Source: Bradyrhizobium commune (lineage in GTDB: Bacteria; Pseudomonadota; Alphaproteobacteria; Rhizobiales; Xanthobacteraceae). From it: DNA of 64,000 nucleotides. The stretch lies in assembly GCF_015624505.1 (NCBI RefSeq), contig NZ_CP061379.1:5270001-5334000 (forward strand), written 5' to 3'. The position numbers and the translations under genes were made by a program. Positions 16,557 to 25,514 of this stretch are shown one piece after another; position 1 is the first letter of the stretch, and the number at the start of each line of letters is the position of its first letter. The notes below the pieces were generated by a model, which saw nothing but the letters and a program-made list of their open reading frames with translations, did no database searches and was not told the origin of the DNA.

Positions 16557-17888
16557 TCAGTCCTTGGGCCGCTTGTCGTAGAGCCGCTTGGCCTTGCCGA
16601 GCGAGCGCTCCAGCGTGGCGGGGGCGACCACCCGGACGTTGGAGCTGATGCCGATCGTGTTCTTGATCTGGGTCGAGATCCCTTCGGCATGGTCGAGGAG
16701 GCCGCGGCCGTCCCAGCTCTCGGGCCGCGCCTCGGCGATGATGGTCAATTCGTCCATGCGGCCCTCGCGGGTCAATTCGAGGATGAAGTGGCCGCCGCAC
16801 CAGTCGGTCGCGAGCAGCACCTCCTCGATCTGGGTCGGGAACAGATTGACGCCGCGCAGGATGATCATGTCGTCCGAGCGGCCCGTCACCTTCTCCATCC
16901 GCCGCATGCCCGGCCGCGCCGTCCCCGGCAGCAGCCGCGTCAAATCGCGGGTGCGATAGCGGATCACCGGAAACGCTTCCTTGGTGAGCGAGGTGAAGAC
17001 CAGCTCGCCCTTCTCGCCATCCGGCAGCACCGCGCCGGTCACGGGATCAATCACCTCGGGATAGAAATGATCCTCCCAGATGTGCAGGCCGTCCTTGCTC
17101 TCGATGCATTCCTGCGCGACGCCGGGGCCGATCACCTCGGAGAGGCCGTAGATGTCGGTGGCATCCATGTCGAAGGCCTCCTCGATCTCGCCGCGCATGG
17201 CGTTGGTCCAGGGCTCGGCCCCGAAGATGCCGACCTTGAGCGAGCACTGCCGCGGATCGAGCTTCTGGCGCTTGAACTCGTCGAGGATCGCCAGCATGTA
17301 GCTCGGCGTCACCGTGATGATATCAGGGCGGAAATCGTTGATGAGCTGCACCTGCCGCTCGGTCATGCCGCCCGAGATCGGCACCACGGTGCAGCCGAGC
17401 TTTTCCGCGCCGTAGTGCACCCCGAGCCCACCGGTGAAGAGGCCATAGCCATAGGCGTTGTGGATGATCATGCCGGTGCGGCCGCCGGCGGCACGGATCG
17501 AGCGCGCCATCACCTCAGACCAGGTGTCGATGTCGGCTCGCGTATAGCCGACCACGATCGGCTTGCCTGTCGTGCCGGAGGACGCATGCACGCGCACCAG
17601 CTTTTCGCGCGGCACGGCGAACATGTTGAACGGGTAGTTGTCGCGCAGGTCCGTCTTCACCGTGAACGGAAATTTCGCAAGATCGGACAGTTCGCGAAAG
17701 TCGGACGGATGCGCGCCAGCCTTGTCGAAGGCTTTGCGGTAATGCCCGACATTGTCGTAGGCGTGCTTCAGCGACCAGGCCAGCCGCTGCGTCTGCAAGG
17801 CCTTGATCTCGTCACGGGACGCGCGCTCATGCGCGTCCATCTCCGGACTATAGGTGTTGCCACCTTCCTTGAGCCTGGTCAGAGCCAT
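16557..17888 (-). CDS. paaK: Phenylacetate-CoA ligase
   Basis: A 443-residue AMP-forming ligase that activates phenylacetate to phenylacetyl-CoA, the first step of the aerobic hybrid pathway. The ATP/AMP motif SSGTTGKP is at 103-110, the adenylate-binding YGLSEV segment is present, and the C-terminal lid domain carries the lysine near the end (SLGKAKRLYDKRP). ATG 17888 gives the family length and lies 28 nt after paaI; the frame upstream overlaps paaI and is not coding. It is the last paa gene before a probable terminator. Confidence 0.96.
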   Translation of the reverse strand: MALTRLKEGGNTYSPEMDAHERASRDEIKALQTQRLAWSLKHAYDNVGHYRKAFDKAGAHPSDFRELSDLAKFPFTVKTDLRDNYPFNMFAVPREKLVRVHASSGTTGKPIVVGYTRADIDTWSEVMARSIRAAGGRTGMIIHNAYGYGLFTGGLGVHYGAEKLGCTVVPISGGMTERQVQLINDFRPDIITVTPSYMLAILDEFKRQKLDPRQCSLKVGIFGAEPWTNAMRGEIEEAFDMDATDIYGLSEVIGPGVAQECIESKDGLHIWEDHFYPEVIDPVTGAVLPDGEKGELVFTSLTKEAFPVIRYRTRDLTRLLPGTARPGMRRMEKVTGRSDDMIILRGVNLFPTQIEEVLLATDWCGGHFILELTREGRMDELTIIAEARPESWDGRGLLDHAEGISTQIKNTIGISSNVRVVAPATLERSLGKAKRLYDKRPKD

Positions 17889-17916
17889 CCTCGTTTCCCC
17901 ACATTGGTGTTCTTCT

Positions 17917-18366
17917 TTATCGATCCTGCACCGGCAGCCAGGTGCCGGGGATGACACGTGAGTGCCCGCGGAATTCCGCGATGACGGTGTCGCCTGCGGT
18001 GACGCGCACATCGTAGATGCCGGAGCGACCGCTGCGGGTGACTTCGCGCGCCTTCGCAACGAGCCGGTCGCCGAGCCTGCCCGGCCTGATGAAGGTGATC
18101 TGCCCCTGCGCCGCCACCACACGGTCGTTGTGCGAGTTGCAGGCAAAGGCAAATGCGGAATCGGCGAGCGTAAAGATAAAGCCGCCATGGGCGATGCGCT
18201 GGCCGTTGACCATGTCCGGCCGCACCGTCATTGCGAGCGTCGCGAAGCCGGGGCCGATCTCGACGATCTCCATGCCGAGCCCCTTCGAGGCATCGTCCTC
18301 CGCCCACATCGCATCGGCGCAGGCGCGGGCAATATCCTCAGGCGACAGGGCGGCTTTGACGTTCAC
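17917..18366 (-). CDS. paaI: Hydroxyphenylacetyl-CoA thioesterase PaaI
   Basis: A hot-dog fold thioesterase of about 149 residues that clears dead-end acyl-CoA intermediates of phenylacetate catabolism. The family motif GGFIFTLADSAFAFACNSH carries the catalytic Asp region, and HGG precedes it. I favour GTG 18366 because GGGAGA lies 5-7 nt upstream. The in-frame ATG at 18390 would add eight residues and has a weaker site. It sits between paaE and paaK in the leftward operon. Confidence 0.9.
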   Translation of the reverse strand: MNVKAALSPEDIARACADAMWAEDDASKGLGMEIVEIGPGFATLAMTVRPDMVNGQRIAHGGFIFTLADSAFAFACNSHNDRVVAAQGQITFIRPGRLGDRLVAKAREVTRSGRSGIYDVRVTAGDTVIAEFRGHSRVIPGTWLPVQDR

Positions 18367-18416
18367 GCGCTTCTCCCGGTCAACTCTCATGATGTTCTGC
18401 CGGATGGCCAACACTG

Positions 18417-19499
18417 TCAAACATGGTCGTAATCGACCACAACCCGCTCGGAACATGGCTTGGCCTGGCAGGTCAAAACGAAGCCGGCCTTCAGCTCCCA
18501 GGGCTCCAGCGAATAATTGAGGTCCATCGGCGCCTCGCCTTCGACCAGCTTGGCCCGGCAGGTCGAGCACATGCCGCCCTTGCAGGCGAAGGGCAGATCG
18601 ATTCCGGCGCGTAGCGCGGCATCGAGGATCGCCTCGTCCTCCGCGACCGGCACGTCGCGGCGCTTGCCATCGATGATCAGCGAGGCGATCGCCTTCGGCG
18701 GCGCGTCGGGCGCAACGATCTTCTTCGGCCGCGGCTTGCCGCCATATTCGGAGACGAAACGTTCGACATGGATGCGGTCCTCGGCGATGCCGAGATCGCG
18801 GCAGGTTGCCTCGACCTCCTCGCTCATCGCGACCGGACCACAGACGAAGACATGGTCGATGCTTTCGGCCGGCACCAGCGAGCGCAGCAGCACCCTCACC
18901 TTGTCGCGGTCAAGCCGGCCATGCAGGATCGGGATGTCCTGCTCCTCGCCGGAGATGACGTGGAAGATCGAGAGCCGTTCGATGAAGCGGTCCTTCAATT
19001 CCTCGAGCGCCTCGAGGAACATGATGTTGTCGGTCGCGCGGTTGCCGTAGAACAGGAAGAAGCGGCTGTCGGGTTCGCGCGCCAGCACGCCCTTGACGAT
19101 CGACAGGATCGGCGTGATGCCGGAGCCTGCGGCAAAGCCGACATGAACTTGCCCGCCGTCGGCCGGCGGGACCCATCCGAAGCGTCCGGTCGGTGTCATC
19201 ACCTCGAGCTCATCGCCGCATTTCAGCTCGTCTGCCGCCCAGCTCGAGAACGCACCGCCCTCGACCTTCTTCACGGCAATGCGGATCTCGCCATCGTCAG
19301 GGCCTGAGCAGATCGAATAGGAGCGGCGCACCTCCTCCCCGTCGAGTGTGGTGCGGAGCGTGAGATACTGGCCGGGGCTGAAGGCATAATCGCCCGCGAG
19401 TTCGCGCGGGATCGCGAAAGTCATCGAGACGGCGTCCGACGCCTCGCGGCGGAGGTCGTTGACGGCCAGGCGATGGAAGCGCGGTGCAGCTGCTGACAT
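18417..19499 (-). CDS. paaE: Phenylacetyl-CoA epoxidase reductase PaaE
   Basis: A 360-residue electron-transfer subunit that passes NADPH electrons to the PaaAC oxygenase. The N-terminal FAD domain shows RRSYSICS, the NADP domain shows the GFAAGSGITPILSI turn, and the C-terminal plant-type 2Fe-2S domain carries cysteines in CKGGMCSTC plus a fourth in VLTCQAKP. ATG 19499 lies 2 nt after the paaD stop. The longer frame upstream overlaps paaD and is not used. Confidence 0.96.
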   Translation of the reverse strand: MSAAAPRFHRLAVNDLRREASDAVSMTFAIPRELAGDYAFSPGQYLTLRTTLDGEEVRRSYSICSGPDDGEIRIAVKKVEGGAFSSWAADELKCGDELEVMTPTGRFGWVPPADGGQVHVGFAAGSGITPILSIVKGVLAREPDSRFFLFYGNRATDNIMFLEALEELKDRFIERLSIFHVISGEEQDIPILHGRLDRDKVRVLLRSLVPAESIDHVFVCGPVAMSEEVEATCRDLGIAEDRIHVERFVSEYGGKPRPKKIVAPDAPPKAIASLIIDGKRRDVPVAEDEAILDAALRAGIDLPFACKGGMCSTCRAKLVEGEAPMDLNYSLEPWELKAGFVLTCQAKPCSERVVVDYDHV

Positions 19500-19501
19500 G
19501 G

Positions 19502-20005
19502 TCAATGACACTTGAAATAGTCGAAGGGTTCGCGGCAGGCCTTGCAGCGCCACAGCGCCTTGCAGGAGGTCGAGCCGAATTCAGACAGAAGCTCGGTCTT
19601 CGCCGAGCCGCATTGCGGGCACGCGACCGCCTGCTCCCCGAACAACGTGCGGCGCGAGTGTGAGGCTTGCGGCGGCGCAATGCCGTAGGCGTGCAGCTTG
19701 CGGCGGCCCTCCTCGCTCATCCAGTCCGTGGTCCAGGCCGGCGACAGCACGGTGCGCACCTTGGGATGCCGGAAACCGGCGCGCTCCAGCGCGAGCTCGA
19801 TTTCGACCGCGATCATGTTCATCGCCGGACAGCCCGAATAGGTCGGGGTGATCGCGACCTCGACGACATCGCCGTCGACGGCAACGTCGCGCAGCACACC
19901 AAGGTCGGCGATCGTCAGCACCGGAATTTCGGGGTCGACGACGCTCGCCGCGGCATCCCAGGCGCGCTGGCGCAGATCGGTGTCATGATCGAGCATCGTC
20001 ACCAT
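19502..20005 (-). CDS. paaD: Phenylacetyl-CoA epoxidase assembly protein PaaD
   Basis: A 167-residue MIP18/DUF59-type protein thought to help iron-sulfur or diiron maturation of the epoxidase. The N-terminal domain has DPEIPVLTIADLGVLR and TPTYSGCPAMNMI. The C-terminal tail has two CxxC pairs (CPQCGS and CKACRE) that could bind zinc or an Fe-S cluster. It overlaps the end of paaC by 7 nt, implying coupled translation. Confidence 0.95.
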   Translation of the reverse strand: MVTMLDHDTDLRQRAWDAAASVVDPEIPVLTIADLGVLRDVAVDGDVVEVAITPTYSGCPAMNMIAVEIELALERAGFRHPKVRTVLSPAWTTDWMSEEGRRKLHAYGIAPPQASHSRRTLFGEQAVACPQCGSAKTELLSEFGSTSCKALWRCKACREPFDYFKCH

Positions 20006-20775
20006 GTCAGCCCCGGGAAAGTCCGCTGCATCGATTGCAGCTCCGACAGAAGATGGCCGAGATGCTCGCTGTGGCGGCCGGCGCGGCCGCCCTGCTGCAT
20101 CCAGTCGTTCTTCGGCAATTCGAGCGTGGCTTCACCGGCGACGTCTGAGAGCGTCGTCAGCCAACGACCGCGCAAGGTGCCGGGATCGATGGCGATGCCG
20201 GCATGGATCAGGGCGCGCTCGCTGTCATCGACACCAAACATTTCGCCCGTGAAGGCCCAGAGATGATCGATCGCTCCTTGCGCGCGCGCGTGGCTTTCGT
20301 CCGTGCCGTCGCCGAGCCGGACGATCCACTCAGAGGCGTGGCGCAGATGATAAGCAGTCTCCTTCTCCGACTTGGCGGCGATGGCCGCGAGCGTCGCATC
20401 GCGCGAAGTCATCATCGCGCGCCAGTAGAGATCGGCGAAGGCGGAATAGAAGAACTGCCGCACCAGGGTCTGGGCAAAGTCGCCGTTCGGCTGCTCGACC
20501 AGCAGCAGATTGCGGTACTGCCGGACGTCGCGCAAATACGCGAACTTGTCCTCGTCGTTGTCCTTGCCCTCGACCTTGGCCGCATAGGAGTAGAGCTCGC
20601 GGGCCTGGCCGATCAGGTCGAGCGCGATGTTGGAGAGCGCCATGTCCTCTTCCATCATCGGCGCATGCCCGCACCATTCGGACAGCCGGTGGCCGAGGAT
20701 CAACGCATCATCGGCACGGCGCAGCGCGTACAGAACCAGCGGCGTCTCCGAGATCTGGATGTTGGCGACCGGCAT
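19999..20775 (-). CDS. paaC: Phenylacetyl-CoA epoxidase structural subunit PaaC
   Basis: A 258-residue ferritin-like protein that forms the AC heart of the epoxidase with PaaA but has lost most metal ligands. The segments LGHRLSEWCGHAP and DIALDLIGQARELY-like text match the family. ATG 20773-20775 shares a base with the paaB stop, so the genes are translationally coupled. The extended upstream frame runs antisense-like through paaB and was excluded. Confidence 0.95.
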   Translation of the reverse strand: MPVANIQISETPLVLYALRRADDALILGHRLSEWCGHAPMMEEDMALSNIALDLIGQARELYSYAAKVEGKDNDEDKFAYLRDVRQYRNLLLVEQPNGDFAQTLVRQFFYSAFADLYWRAMMTSRDATLAAIAAKSEKETAYHLRHASEWIVRLGDGTDESHARAQGAIDHLWAFTGEMFGVDDSERALIHAGIAIDPGTLRGRWLTTLSDVAGEATLELPKNDWMQQGGRAGRHSEHLGHLLSELQSMQRTFPGLTW

Positions 20776-21062
20776 CACATGTGCCCCACGTCTTCGGGCA
20801 CTTCGTAGAAGGTCGGGTGCCGGTAGATCTTCGATTCCGCCGGCTCGAACATCATGCCCTTCTCGGCGGGATCGCTCGCCGTGATCGCGGTCGACGGCAC
20901 CACCCAGATCGAGAGGCCCTCGCCGCGGCGGGTGTAGATATCGCGGGCAGCCTGAAGCGCCATGGTGGCATCGTTCGCGTGCAGCGAGCCGACATGCTTG
21001 TGCGCGAGCCCGTTGCGGCTGCGAATGAAGACTTCCCACAGCGGCGTGTTCGGCGTGGCCAT
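20775..21062 (-). CDS. paaB: Phenylacetyl-CoA epoxidase subunit PaaB
   Basis: A 95-residue small subunit that bridges PaaAC dimers. The WEVFIRSRNGLAHKHVGSLHA segment and the C-terminal YRHPTFYEVPEDVGHM are typical. ATG 21062 lies 10 nt after the paaA stop, with an AAGGGATC-type site. Family length is about 95, which supports this start rather than the longer frame. Confidence 0.96.
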   Translation of the reverse strand: MATPNTPLWEVFIRSRNGLAHKHVGSLHANDATMALQAARDIYTRRGEGLSIWVVPSTAITASDPAEKGMMFEPAESKIYRHPTFYEVPEDVGHM

Positions 21063-21072
21063 ATTGATCCCT

Positions 21073-22065
21073 TTATTCGGCAGCTTGCGCGGTCTGGCGA
21101 TGCGCGCGCTTTGCGGCGTAGGCGGCGGCCGCCTCGCGCACCCAGGCGCCGTCATCATGTGCCTTGCGACGCGCGACCATGCGGTCGCGGTTGCAGGGGC
21201 CGTTGCCGGCAAGCACCTGCTTGAATTCCGTCCAGTCGATCTCGCTGTAGCGCCAGTGCCCCTCGGCATCCTGACTCATGCCGGGATCTGGAATATTGAG
21301 GCCGAGAAATTGCGCCTGCGGCACGGTGGCATCGACGAACTTCTGGCGCAGCTCGTCGTTCGAGAAGCGCTTGATCTTCCATTTCGTCGAGATGTCGCTG
21401 TGCTGGCTGGTGGCATCCGGCGGGCCGAACATCATCAGCACCGGCCACCACCACCGGTTCAGCGCATCCTGCGCCATGGCCTTCTGCTCGTCCGAGCCGC
21501 GGCATAGCGTCAGCATGATCTCGTAGCCCTGACGCTGATGGAACGATTCCTCCTTGCAGACGCGGATCATCGCGCGCGCATAGGGGCCGTAGGAGCAGCG
21601 ACACAGCGGGATCTGATTCATGATCGCGGCGCCATCGACCAGCCAGCCGATGGTGCCGATATCGGCCCAGGTCAGCGTCGGATAGTTGAAGATCGAGGAA
21701 TATTTGGCCTTGCCGGCGAGCATGGCATCGACCAGCTCCTCGCGCGAGGTGCCGAGCGTCTCGGCGGCGGCATAGAGATAGAGCCCGTGGCCGCACTCGT
21801 CCTGCACCTTGGCGAGCAGCGCGGCCTTGCGGCGCAAGGTCGGCGCGCGCGTGATCCAGTTGCCTTCGGGCAGCATGCCGACGATCTCGGAATGGGCGTG
21901 CTGGGAGATCTGTCGGGTGAGCGTCTTGCGATAGGCCGCCGGCATCCAGTCGTTCGGCTCGATGCGCTCCTCGGCATCGATGCGGGCCTGGAACTGCGCG
22001 GCCCGCGTCGCATCCTCGACGTTGCGGTCGTCGGCCTCGGCCGTATTGAGCGCCTGGGTGTACAT
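21073..22065 (-). CDS. paaA: Phenylacetyl-CoA epoxidase catalytic subunit PaaA
   Basis: A 330-residue diiron oxygenase subunit that makes ring-1,2-epoxyphenylacetyl-CoA. Iron-ligand motifs are QDECGHG and [11 protein letters not shown], plus the earlier Glu in the SEIVG helix. ATG 22065 is preferred because GGGAGG is 6 nt upstream; an ATG at 22071 directly abuts that site. The GGGAGG is one arm of a perfect 8-bp palindrome. It heads the leftward paaABCDEIK operon, 76 nt after paaX. Confidence 0.97.
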   Translation of the reverse strand: MYTQALNTAEADDRNVEDATRAAQFQARIDAEERIEPNDWMPAAYRKTLTRQISQHAHSEIVGMLPEGNWITRAPTLRRKAALLAKVQDECGHGLYLYAAAETLGTSREELVDAMLAGKAKYSSIFNYPTLTWADIGTIGWLVDGAAIMNQIPLCRCSYGPYARAMIRVCKEESFHQRQGYEIMLTLCRGSDEQKAMAQDALNRWWWPVLMMFGPPDATSQHSDISTKWKIKRFSNDELRQKFVDATVPQAQFLGLNIPDPGMSQDAEGHWRYSEIDWTEFKQVLAGNGPCNRDRMVARRKAHDDGAWVREAAAAYAAKRAHRQTAQAAE

Positions 22066-22071
22066 GCGCAT

Positions 22072-22091
22072 CCTCCCGAATTGTCGGGAGG
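22072..22091. promoter_or_regulatory. Perfect palindrome over the paaA ribosome-binding site
   Basis: CCTCCCGA (22072-22079) and TCGGGAGG (22084-22091) are perfect 8-bp arms with a 4-nt loop. On the coding strand the downstream arm contains the GGGAGG used by paaA. It can be an RNA hairpin that hides the site, or a DNA operator near the transcription start. Confidence 0.6.
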
Positions 22092-22092
22092 C

Positions 22093-22141
22093 AACATATA
22101 ACAAAAATTATTTCATGCAAGATATTTCTGTAACATAAAAC
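22093..22141 (-). promoter_or_regulatory. paaA promoter region with a direct repeat
   Basis: On the minus strand TTGCAT (22120-22115), 16 nt, then TATGTT (22098-22093) resembles a sigma-70 promoter. The 10-mers AACATATAAC (22093-22102) and AACATAAAAC (22132-22141) are direct repeats, one mismatch, 39 nt apart, and one covers the -10. They are candidate PaaX sites. Confidence 0.4.
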
Positions 22142-23008
22142 TCAACTGCCAAATCTCCGTTCCAAGAGCTTCCGCGCCGGCGGCAACGGCCCTTTTTCGT
22201 TGGTTCCATGGTCATCCAGCCATTGTTCCGACGGGAGGAGCAGCGCGCGATAGATCTCGCCGCAGAGCTCTCGCGCAGCCCTGCCCGGCCAGTCCGCCGG
22301 CAAGAGGCTCTCGGGCAATAGCGGATCGCGCAGCACGACGCGACGGTAATAATGGATCAGCAAAACGCGCGCAGTGAAGGCGTCGGCCTCGGAGAGAGAC
22401 GCCCCGCGTGCGATGGCGGCGCGCAGCGGCTCGAACATCTTCATGAACTTCAGATAGGCGTCCGCAGTCCGCTCCAATGGCCAGCTCTCGCTGAGTAACC
22501 GACGCCCGCTGTCGCCCTCGGCGGAGACTTCGAGGCGGATAGCACCGGCAGCCTCCTCCGGCACCGGCACGCCCGACGGCGCGACCCAGACGCCCGGCAG
22601 CGGACTGCCAAAACCGGCATTTCGCAGCGCCTCGCGCGAGGCGTCGCGGTCCTCGCCGTTACCGATCAGCAGCAGCTCGAAACGGCCGGTCCAGCCGGAT
22701 GGCGGCGGATCGTAGATGTGGCGGGTCGCGGCCTCGAACGTCTGGCGGCCTTTGTCGGCGAGACGATAAAAGCTGTTGCGGCCCACCTTCTCCCGCGTCA
22801 GCCAGCCATCGGCCGCAAGCCGCGACATCGCCGTGCGCACCACGCCGCTGTCGATGTCGAGGCCCTCGAAGAATTCCAGCAGCGTGCCGAGCCACACCAC
22901 ACCGCCGCGCGGCACGATGGCGTCGCCGAACACGGTGATGACGATGGAGCCGGTGCGCGACGGCTCGCGCTTGAGCTGGTCGATGATGCGGGAGAGCGGA
23001 TGCGCCAT
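22142..23008 (-). CDS. paaX: PaaX family transcriptional repressor
   Basis: A 288-residue repressor that in known systems binds phenylacetyl-CoA and releases the paa promoter. The N-terminal winged helix has the RTAMSRLAADGWLTREKVGRNSFY segment (about 58-80), followed by the PaaX central and C-terminal domains. ATG 23008 gives the family length; the frame upstream is a shadow. It is directly upstream of paaA on the same strand with its own 76-nt gap, so it is probably co-oriented and regulates the operon. Confidence 0.94.
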   Translation of the reverse strand: MAHPLSRIIDQLKREPSRTGSIVITVFGDAIVPRGGVVWLGTLLEFFEGLDIDSGVVRTAMSRLAADGWLTREKVGRNSFYRLADKGRQTFEAATRHIYDPPPSGWTGRFELLLIGNGEDRDASREALRNAGFGSPLPGVWVAPSGVPVPEEAAGAIRLEVSAEGDSGRRLLSESWPLERTADAYLKFMKMFEPLRAAIARGASLSEADAFTARVLLIHYYRRVVLRDPLLPESLLPADWPGRAARELCGEIYRALLLPSEQWLDDHGTNEKGPLPPARKLLERRFGS

Positions 23009-23109
23009 GCGCGAGGCATAGCGCGTTTGATGCGGGCGGGACAATGGACGGGAGCGACGCTGGCTGCGACGCCGCCTCCCCCGCAAGCGGAGCGAGGCGA
23101 AGAAGAGCG

Positions 23110-23880
23110 CTACCTGTGCGGGTCGGGATAGACCAGGCTGCGCCAGCCGCTGCGGTCGAACGGCCGCCATTCGCCTTCCTGCTGCGCGAGGCGATCGGCG
23201 ACTGCATAGACCGCGGCGGGGTGATGCCCCATGCCGCAATGGCTGCTGTCGATCTCGATGCTCTCGGTCTCGGCGCCCGTCTTCTCCATGCAGCCCTGCC
23301 AGGCGCAGACGCCGTCGGTGCGGCTGAAGATGGCGGTGGTCGGCACCGGCGGCGGCACGGCGAGCTCGCCGCCGAACTGCGGATCGACCTCGTCGGACTT
23401 GCGGCCGCTCGCCCATTCATAGACACGCCAGGCATTGGTCGAATGGGGATCACCGGCAAAGGGGCTGCCGAGCGTGATCACCTGGCGAACGCGCTCCGGC
23501 ATCATCTTGGCGAGCTGGCGCGCATAGAGGCCGCCGAGGCTCCAGCCGACCAGGCTGACCTTGCGGCCGTGCTTGTCGCTGAGCTCCTGGACCAGATCGA
23601 CCATCGCATCCTGCACGCCCGGGCGCAGGCCGTAATTGCGGCCCTGCCGCCAGCCGCTCTCCGCATAGCCCTTGCTGGTCAGAAACGTGCGCAGCGCGCG
23701 CGTCGACACGTCGGAGGCCACGAGGCCCGGCAGCACGAGAACGGGGTGCCCATCACCGCGCGGCGCGAGGCTAAGCAAGGGCAGCGCGCCGAGGAATGCG
23801 CCGAACTCGTGGATCGCGCGCCCCTCCAGAAACATCAGAGTGCGGGACGGCGGGCGCAGCGTCTGGGCAGTAGCGGTCAT
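23110..23880 (-). CDS. Alpha/beta hydrolase (paralogue of 36083-36883)
   Basis: A 256-residue hydrolase resembling PGAP1/lipase-type acyltransferase-like proteins. The nucleophile elbow is GWSLGG, with TLGSPFAG after it, an Asp in IFSRTDGVC, and His in DSSHCGMGHHP. The core APRGDGHPVLVLPG, GWSLGG and TLGSPFA blocks are shared with the protein at 36083-36883, so the two are paralogues. ATG 23880 starts just after the N-terminal shadow. It stands alone downstream of paaX's start region. Substrate unknown. Confidence 0.9.
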   Translation of the reverse strand: MTATAQTLRPPSRTLMFLEGRAIHEFGAFLGALPLLSLAPRGDGHPVLVLPGLVASDVSTRALRTFLTSKGYAESGWRQGRNYGLRPGVQDAMVDLVQELSDKHGRKVSLVGWSLGGLYARQLAKMMPERVRQVITLGSPFAGDPHSTNAWRVYEWASGRKSDEVDPQFGGELAVPPPVPTTAIFSRTDGVCAWQGCMEKTGAETESIEIDSSHCGMGHHPAAVYAVADRLAQQEGEWRPFDRSGWRSLVYPDPHR

Positions 23881-24068
23881 CAACGAATCCCCCGGGAAAG
23901 ACGCCGGCTCGATGCCGGCAAATGGGCAAGAATTCCAATACGCCGGCTTCTTGAACGTTCCGCAGCGCAGCATGAATCAGGTAGGCGGGCGGTTCCCCAC
24001 ATTCAAGCGGGAGAGACACGAGGCCACAATAGGCCTGTGCGTTAATGCTAACGGGCGTGACGCAAAAG

Positions 24069-25355
24069 TCACAACAATCGAAGCAGGAATTCTACGGAGT
24101 AGAGCGCGAGGCCCGCGAGCCCACCGATCAGCGAGCCGTTGAAACGGATGTATTGCAGGTCGCGCCCGATGTTGATTTCGATCAGCGAAATCAGCTGCGT
24201 CATATTCCACGATTTCACCTGGTCGGAGATGAAGGTGGAGACGCCGCTCTTCTGGTCGGCGACGAAGCTGCGCAGCACCGTCACCAGGCCGTTGTTGATC
24301 TCGCCGCGCAGCTCGGCATCGCCGGCGAGCGCCTCGCCGGCGGCGACGAACATGCCGGCGAGATGGTTCTGCAAGACCTGCGTCTCGCCGGACGCGCTGC
24401 GTTCGATGAAGGAGCGCGTGTTCGCCCAGACGTTCCGGGCAAGGTCGGCAAGCTCGGGCCGCGCCAGGAGGTCGCGCTTCAAGCCGTCGATCCGATCGAT
24501 ATAGGCCTGATCGGTGCCGAGCCGGTCGACAAATGTCAGCACCATGCGGTCGAACTCGCCGCGGAACGGATGCTTGGGGTCGCTGCGCACCTCATCGAAG
24601 AAGGCCGTGGCCGTGCTCACCAGCTTGTTCACGAGAAACTTGTCGGCACGATAGATCCTGAGCAGGGTCGGCAATTCCGCGCGCACCTTGTCGCGGATCA
24701 TCGCCATCGTGTCCTTTTGATGCAGCGTCTCGTGCATCACGCGCAGGAGATCATCGAACAGGATCTGGTGCCGTCCCTCCGCGACGAAGCCGCGCAAGGT
24801 GCCGGCGGCAAGCGGCGCAAGGTCGATCGCCTGGAGCTGCGACGACATGCGCCGGATGATGAAGGTCATCAGGCCGGAGGTCTCGGTCGCCGAGACGGCT
24901 TCCGGCAGGAGACGCAGCGCAAAGCGCGCCAGATCGTCGCTGCGCTTGCGGTCGCGCAGCCAGTCGGCGACGAAGGAGCCGAAATCAATCTCCTTCAGCT
25001 TGGCCTCGACCGGACCAGCCTCGAGGAAATGCACCTGGATGAATTCGCCGAGCTTGTCGGCGATACGCGCCTGGTTGCTCTGGATGATCGCGGTGTGCGG
25101 AATCGGCAGGCCAAGCGGCCGCTTGAACAGCGCGACCACGGCGTACCAGTCGGCCAGGCCGCCGATGGTCGCGGCTTCCGCGAAGGCTGCGACAAAGCCG
25201 AACGCGGGATGCACGGGCAACAGCCATTTCGCGACGACGAAGAGCAAGAGCGTGGAAGCCAGCACCAGCGTCGCCAGCGCCTTGACGCGGCGCAGCTCGG
25301 CCGCGCGTTCGGCATCGCCTGGAGCGTCGAAGGAGAAGGTGGCGGATGAGTCCAT
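24069..25355 (-). CDS. DUF445 family membrane protein
   Basis: A 428-residue protein of the DUF445/YjiN family. One hydrophobic helix lies near residues 26-46, followed by the conserved GGLADWYAVVALFKRPLGLPIPHT block, a long helical periplasmic or cytoplasmic middle, and a last hydrophobic helix at the C-terminus. ATG 25355 matches the family length of about 425. It is a single gene with a dispersed palindrome directly upstream. Its function is not known in any organism to my knowledge. Confidence 0.92.
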   Translation of the reverse strand: MDSSATFSFDAPGDAERAAELRRVKALATLVLASTLLLFVVAKWLLPVHPAFGFVAAFAEAATIGGLADWYAVVALFKRPLGLPIPHTAIIQSNQARIADKLGEFIQVHFLEAGPVEAKLKEIDFGSFVADWLRDRKRSDDLARFALRLLPEAVSATETSGLMTFIIRRMSSQLQAIDLAPLAAGTLRGFVAEGRHQILFDDLLRVMHETLHQKDTMAMIRDKVRAELPTLLRIYRADKFLVNKLVSTATAFFDEVRSDPKHPFRGEFDRMVLTFVDRLGTDQAYIDRIDGLKRDLLARPELADLARNVWANTRSFIERSASGETQVLQNHLAGMFVAAGEALAGDAELRGEINNGLVTVLRSFVADQKSGVSTFISDQVKSWNMTQLISLIEINIGRDLQYIRFNGSLIGGLAGLALYSVEFLLRLL

Positions 25356-25372
25356 GACTGCGTCACAGTACT

Positions 25373-25449
25373 CCGTCAGTGCGAGCGAAGCGAAGCAATC
25401 CAGACTGTCTCTGCGGAGAGGCTCTGGTTTGCTGCGCTCGCGATGACGG
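25373..25449. repeat. Dispersed palindromic repeat, CGTCATTGCGAGCG family
   Basis: CCGTCAGTGCGAGCGAAGCGAAGCAATCCAGA pairs imperfectly with the GCTGCGCTCGCGATGACGG end. It lies between the DUF445 start and the phasin terminator, and is a diverged copy of the elements at 15402 and 33362. Confidence 0.72.
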
Positions 25450-25454
25450 CAGCG

Positions 25455-25484
25455 CAAAAAACAAGGCCCGCCGAAGCGGGCCTT
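25455..25484 (-). terminator. Rho-independent terminator of the phasin gene
   Basis: AAGGCCCGC (25463-25471) and GCGGGCCTT (25476-25484) make a perfect 9-bp stem with a CGAA/TTCG tetraloop. On the minus strand it is followed by GTTTTTTG. It lies 30 nt after the phasin stop. Confidence 0.9.
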
Positions 25485-25514
25485 AAAATTCAGTTTGTCA
25501 ACGCAGGCGCCAGA

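Noticed and set aside
16557..18188. N-terminal extension of PaaK
   Set aside because: The extra 100 codons overlap paaI in another frame; PaaK of normal length starts at 17888.
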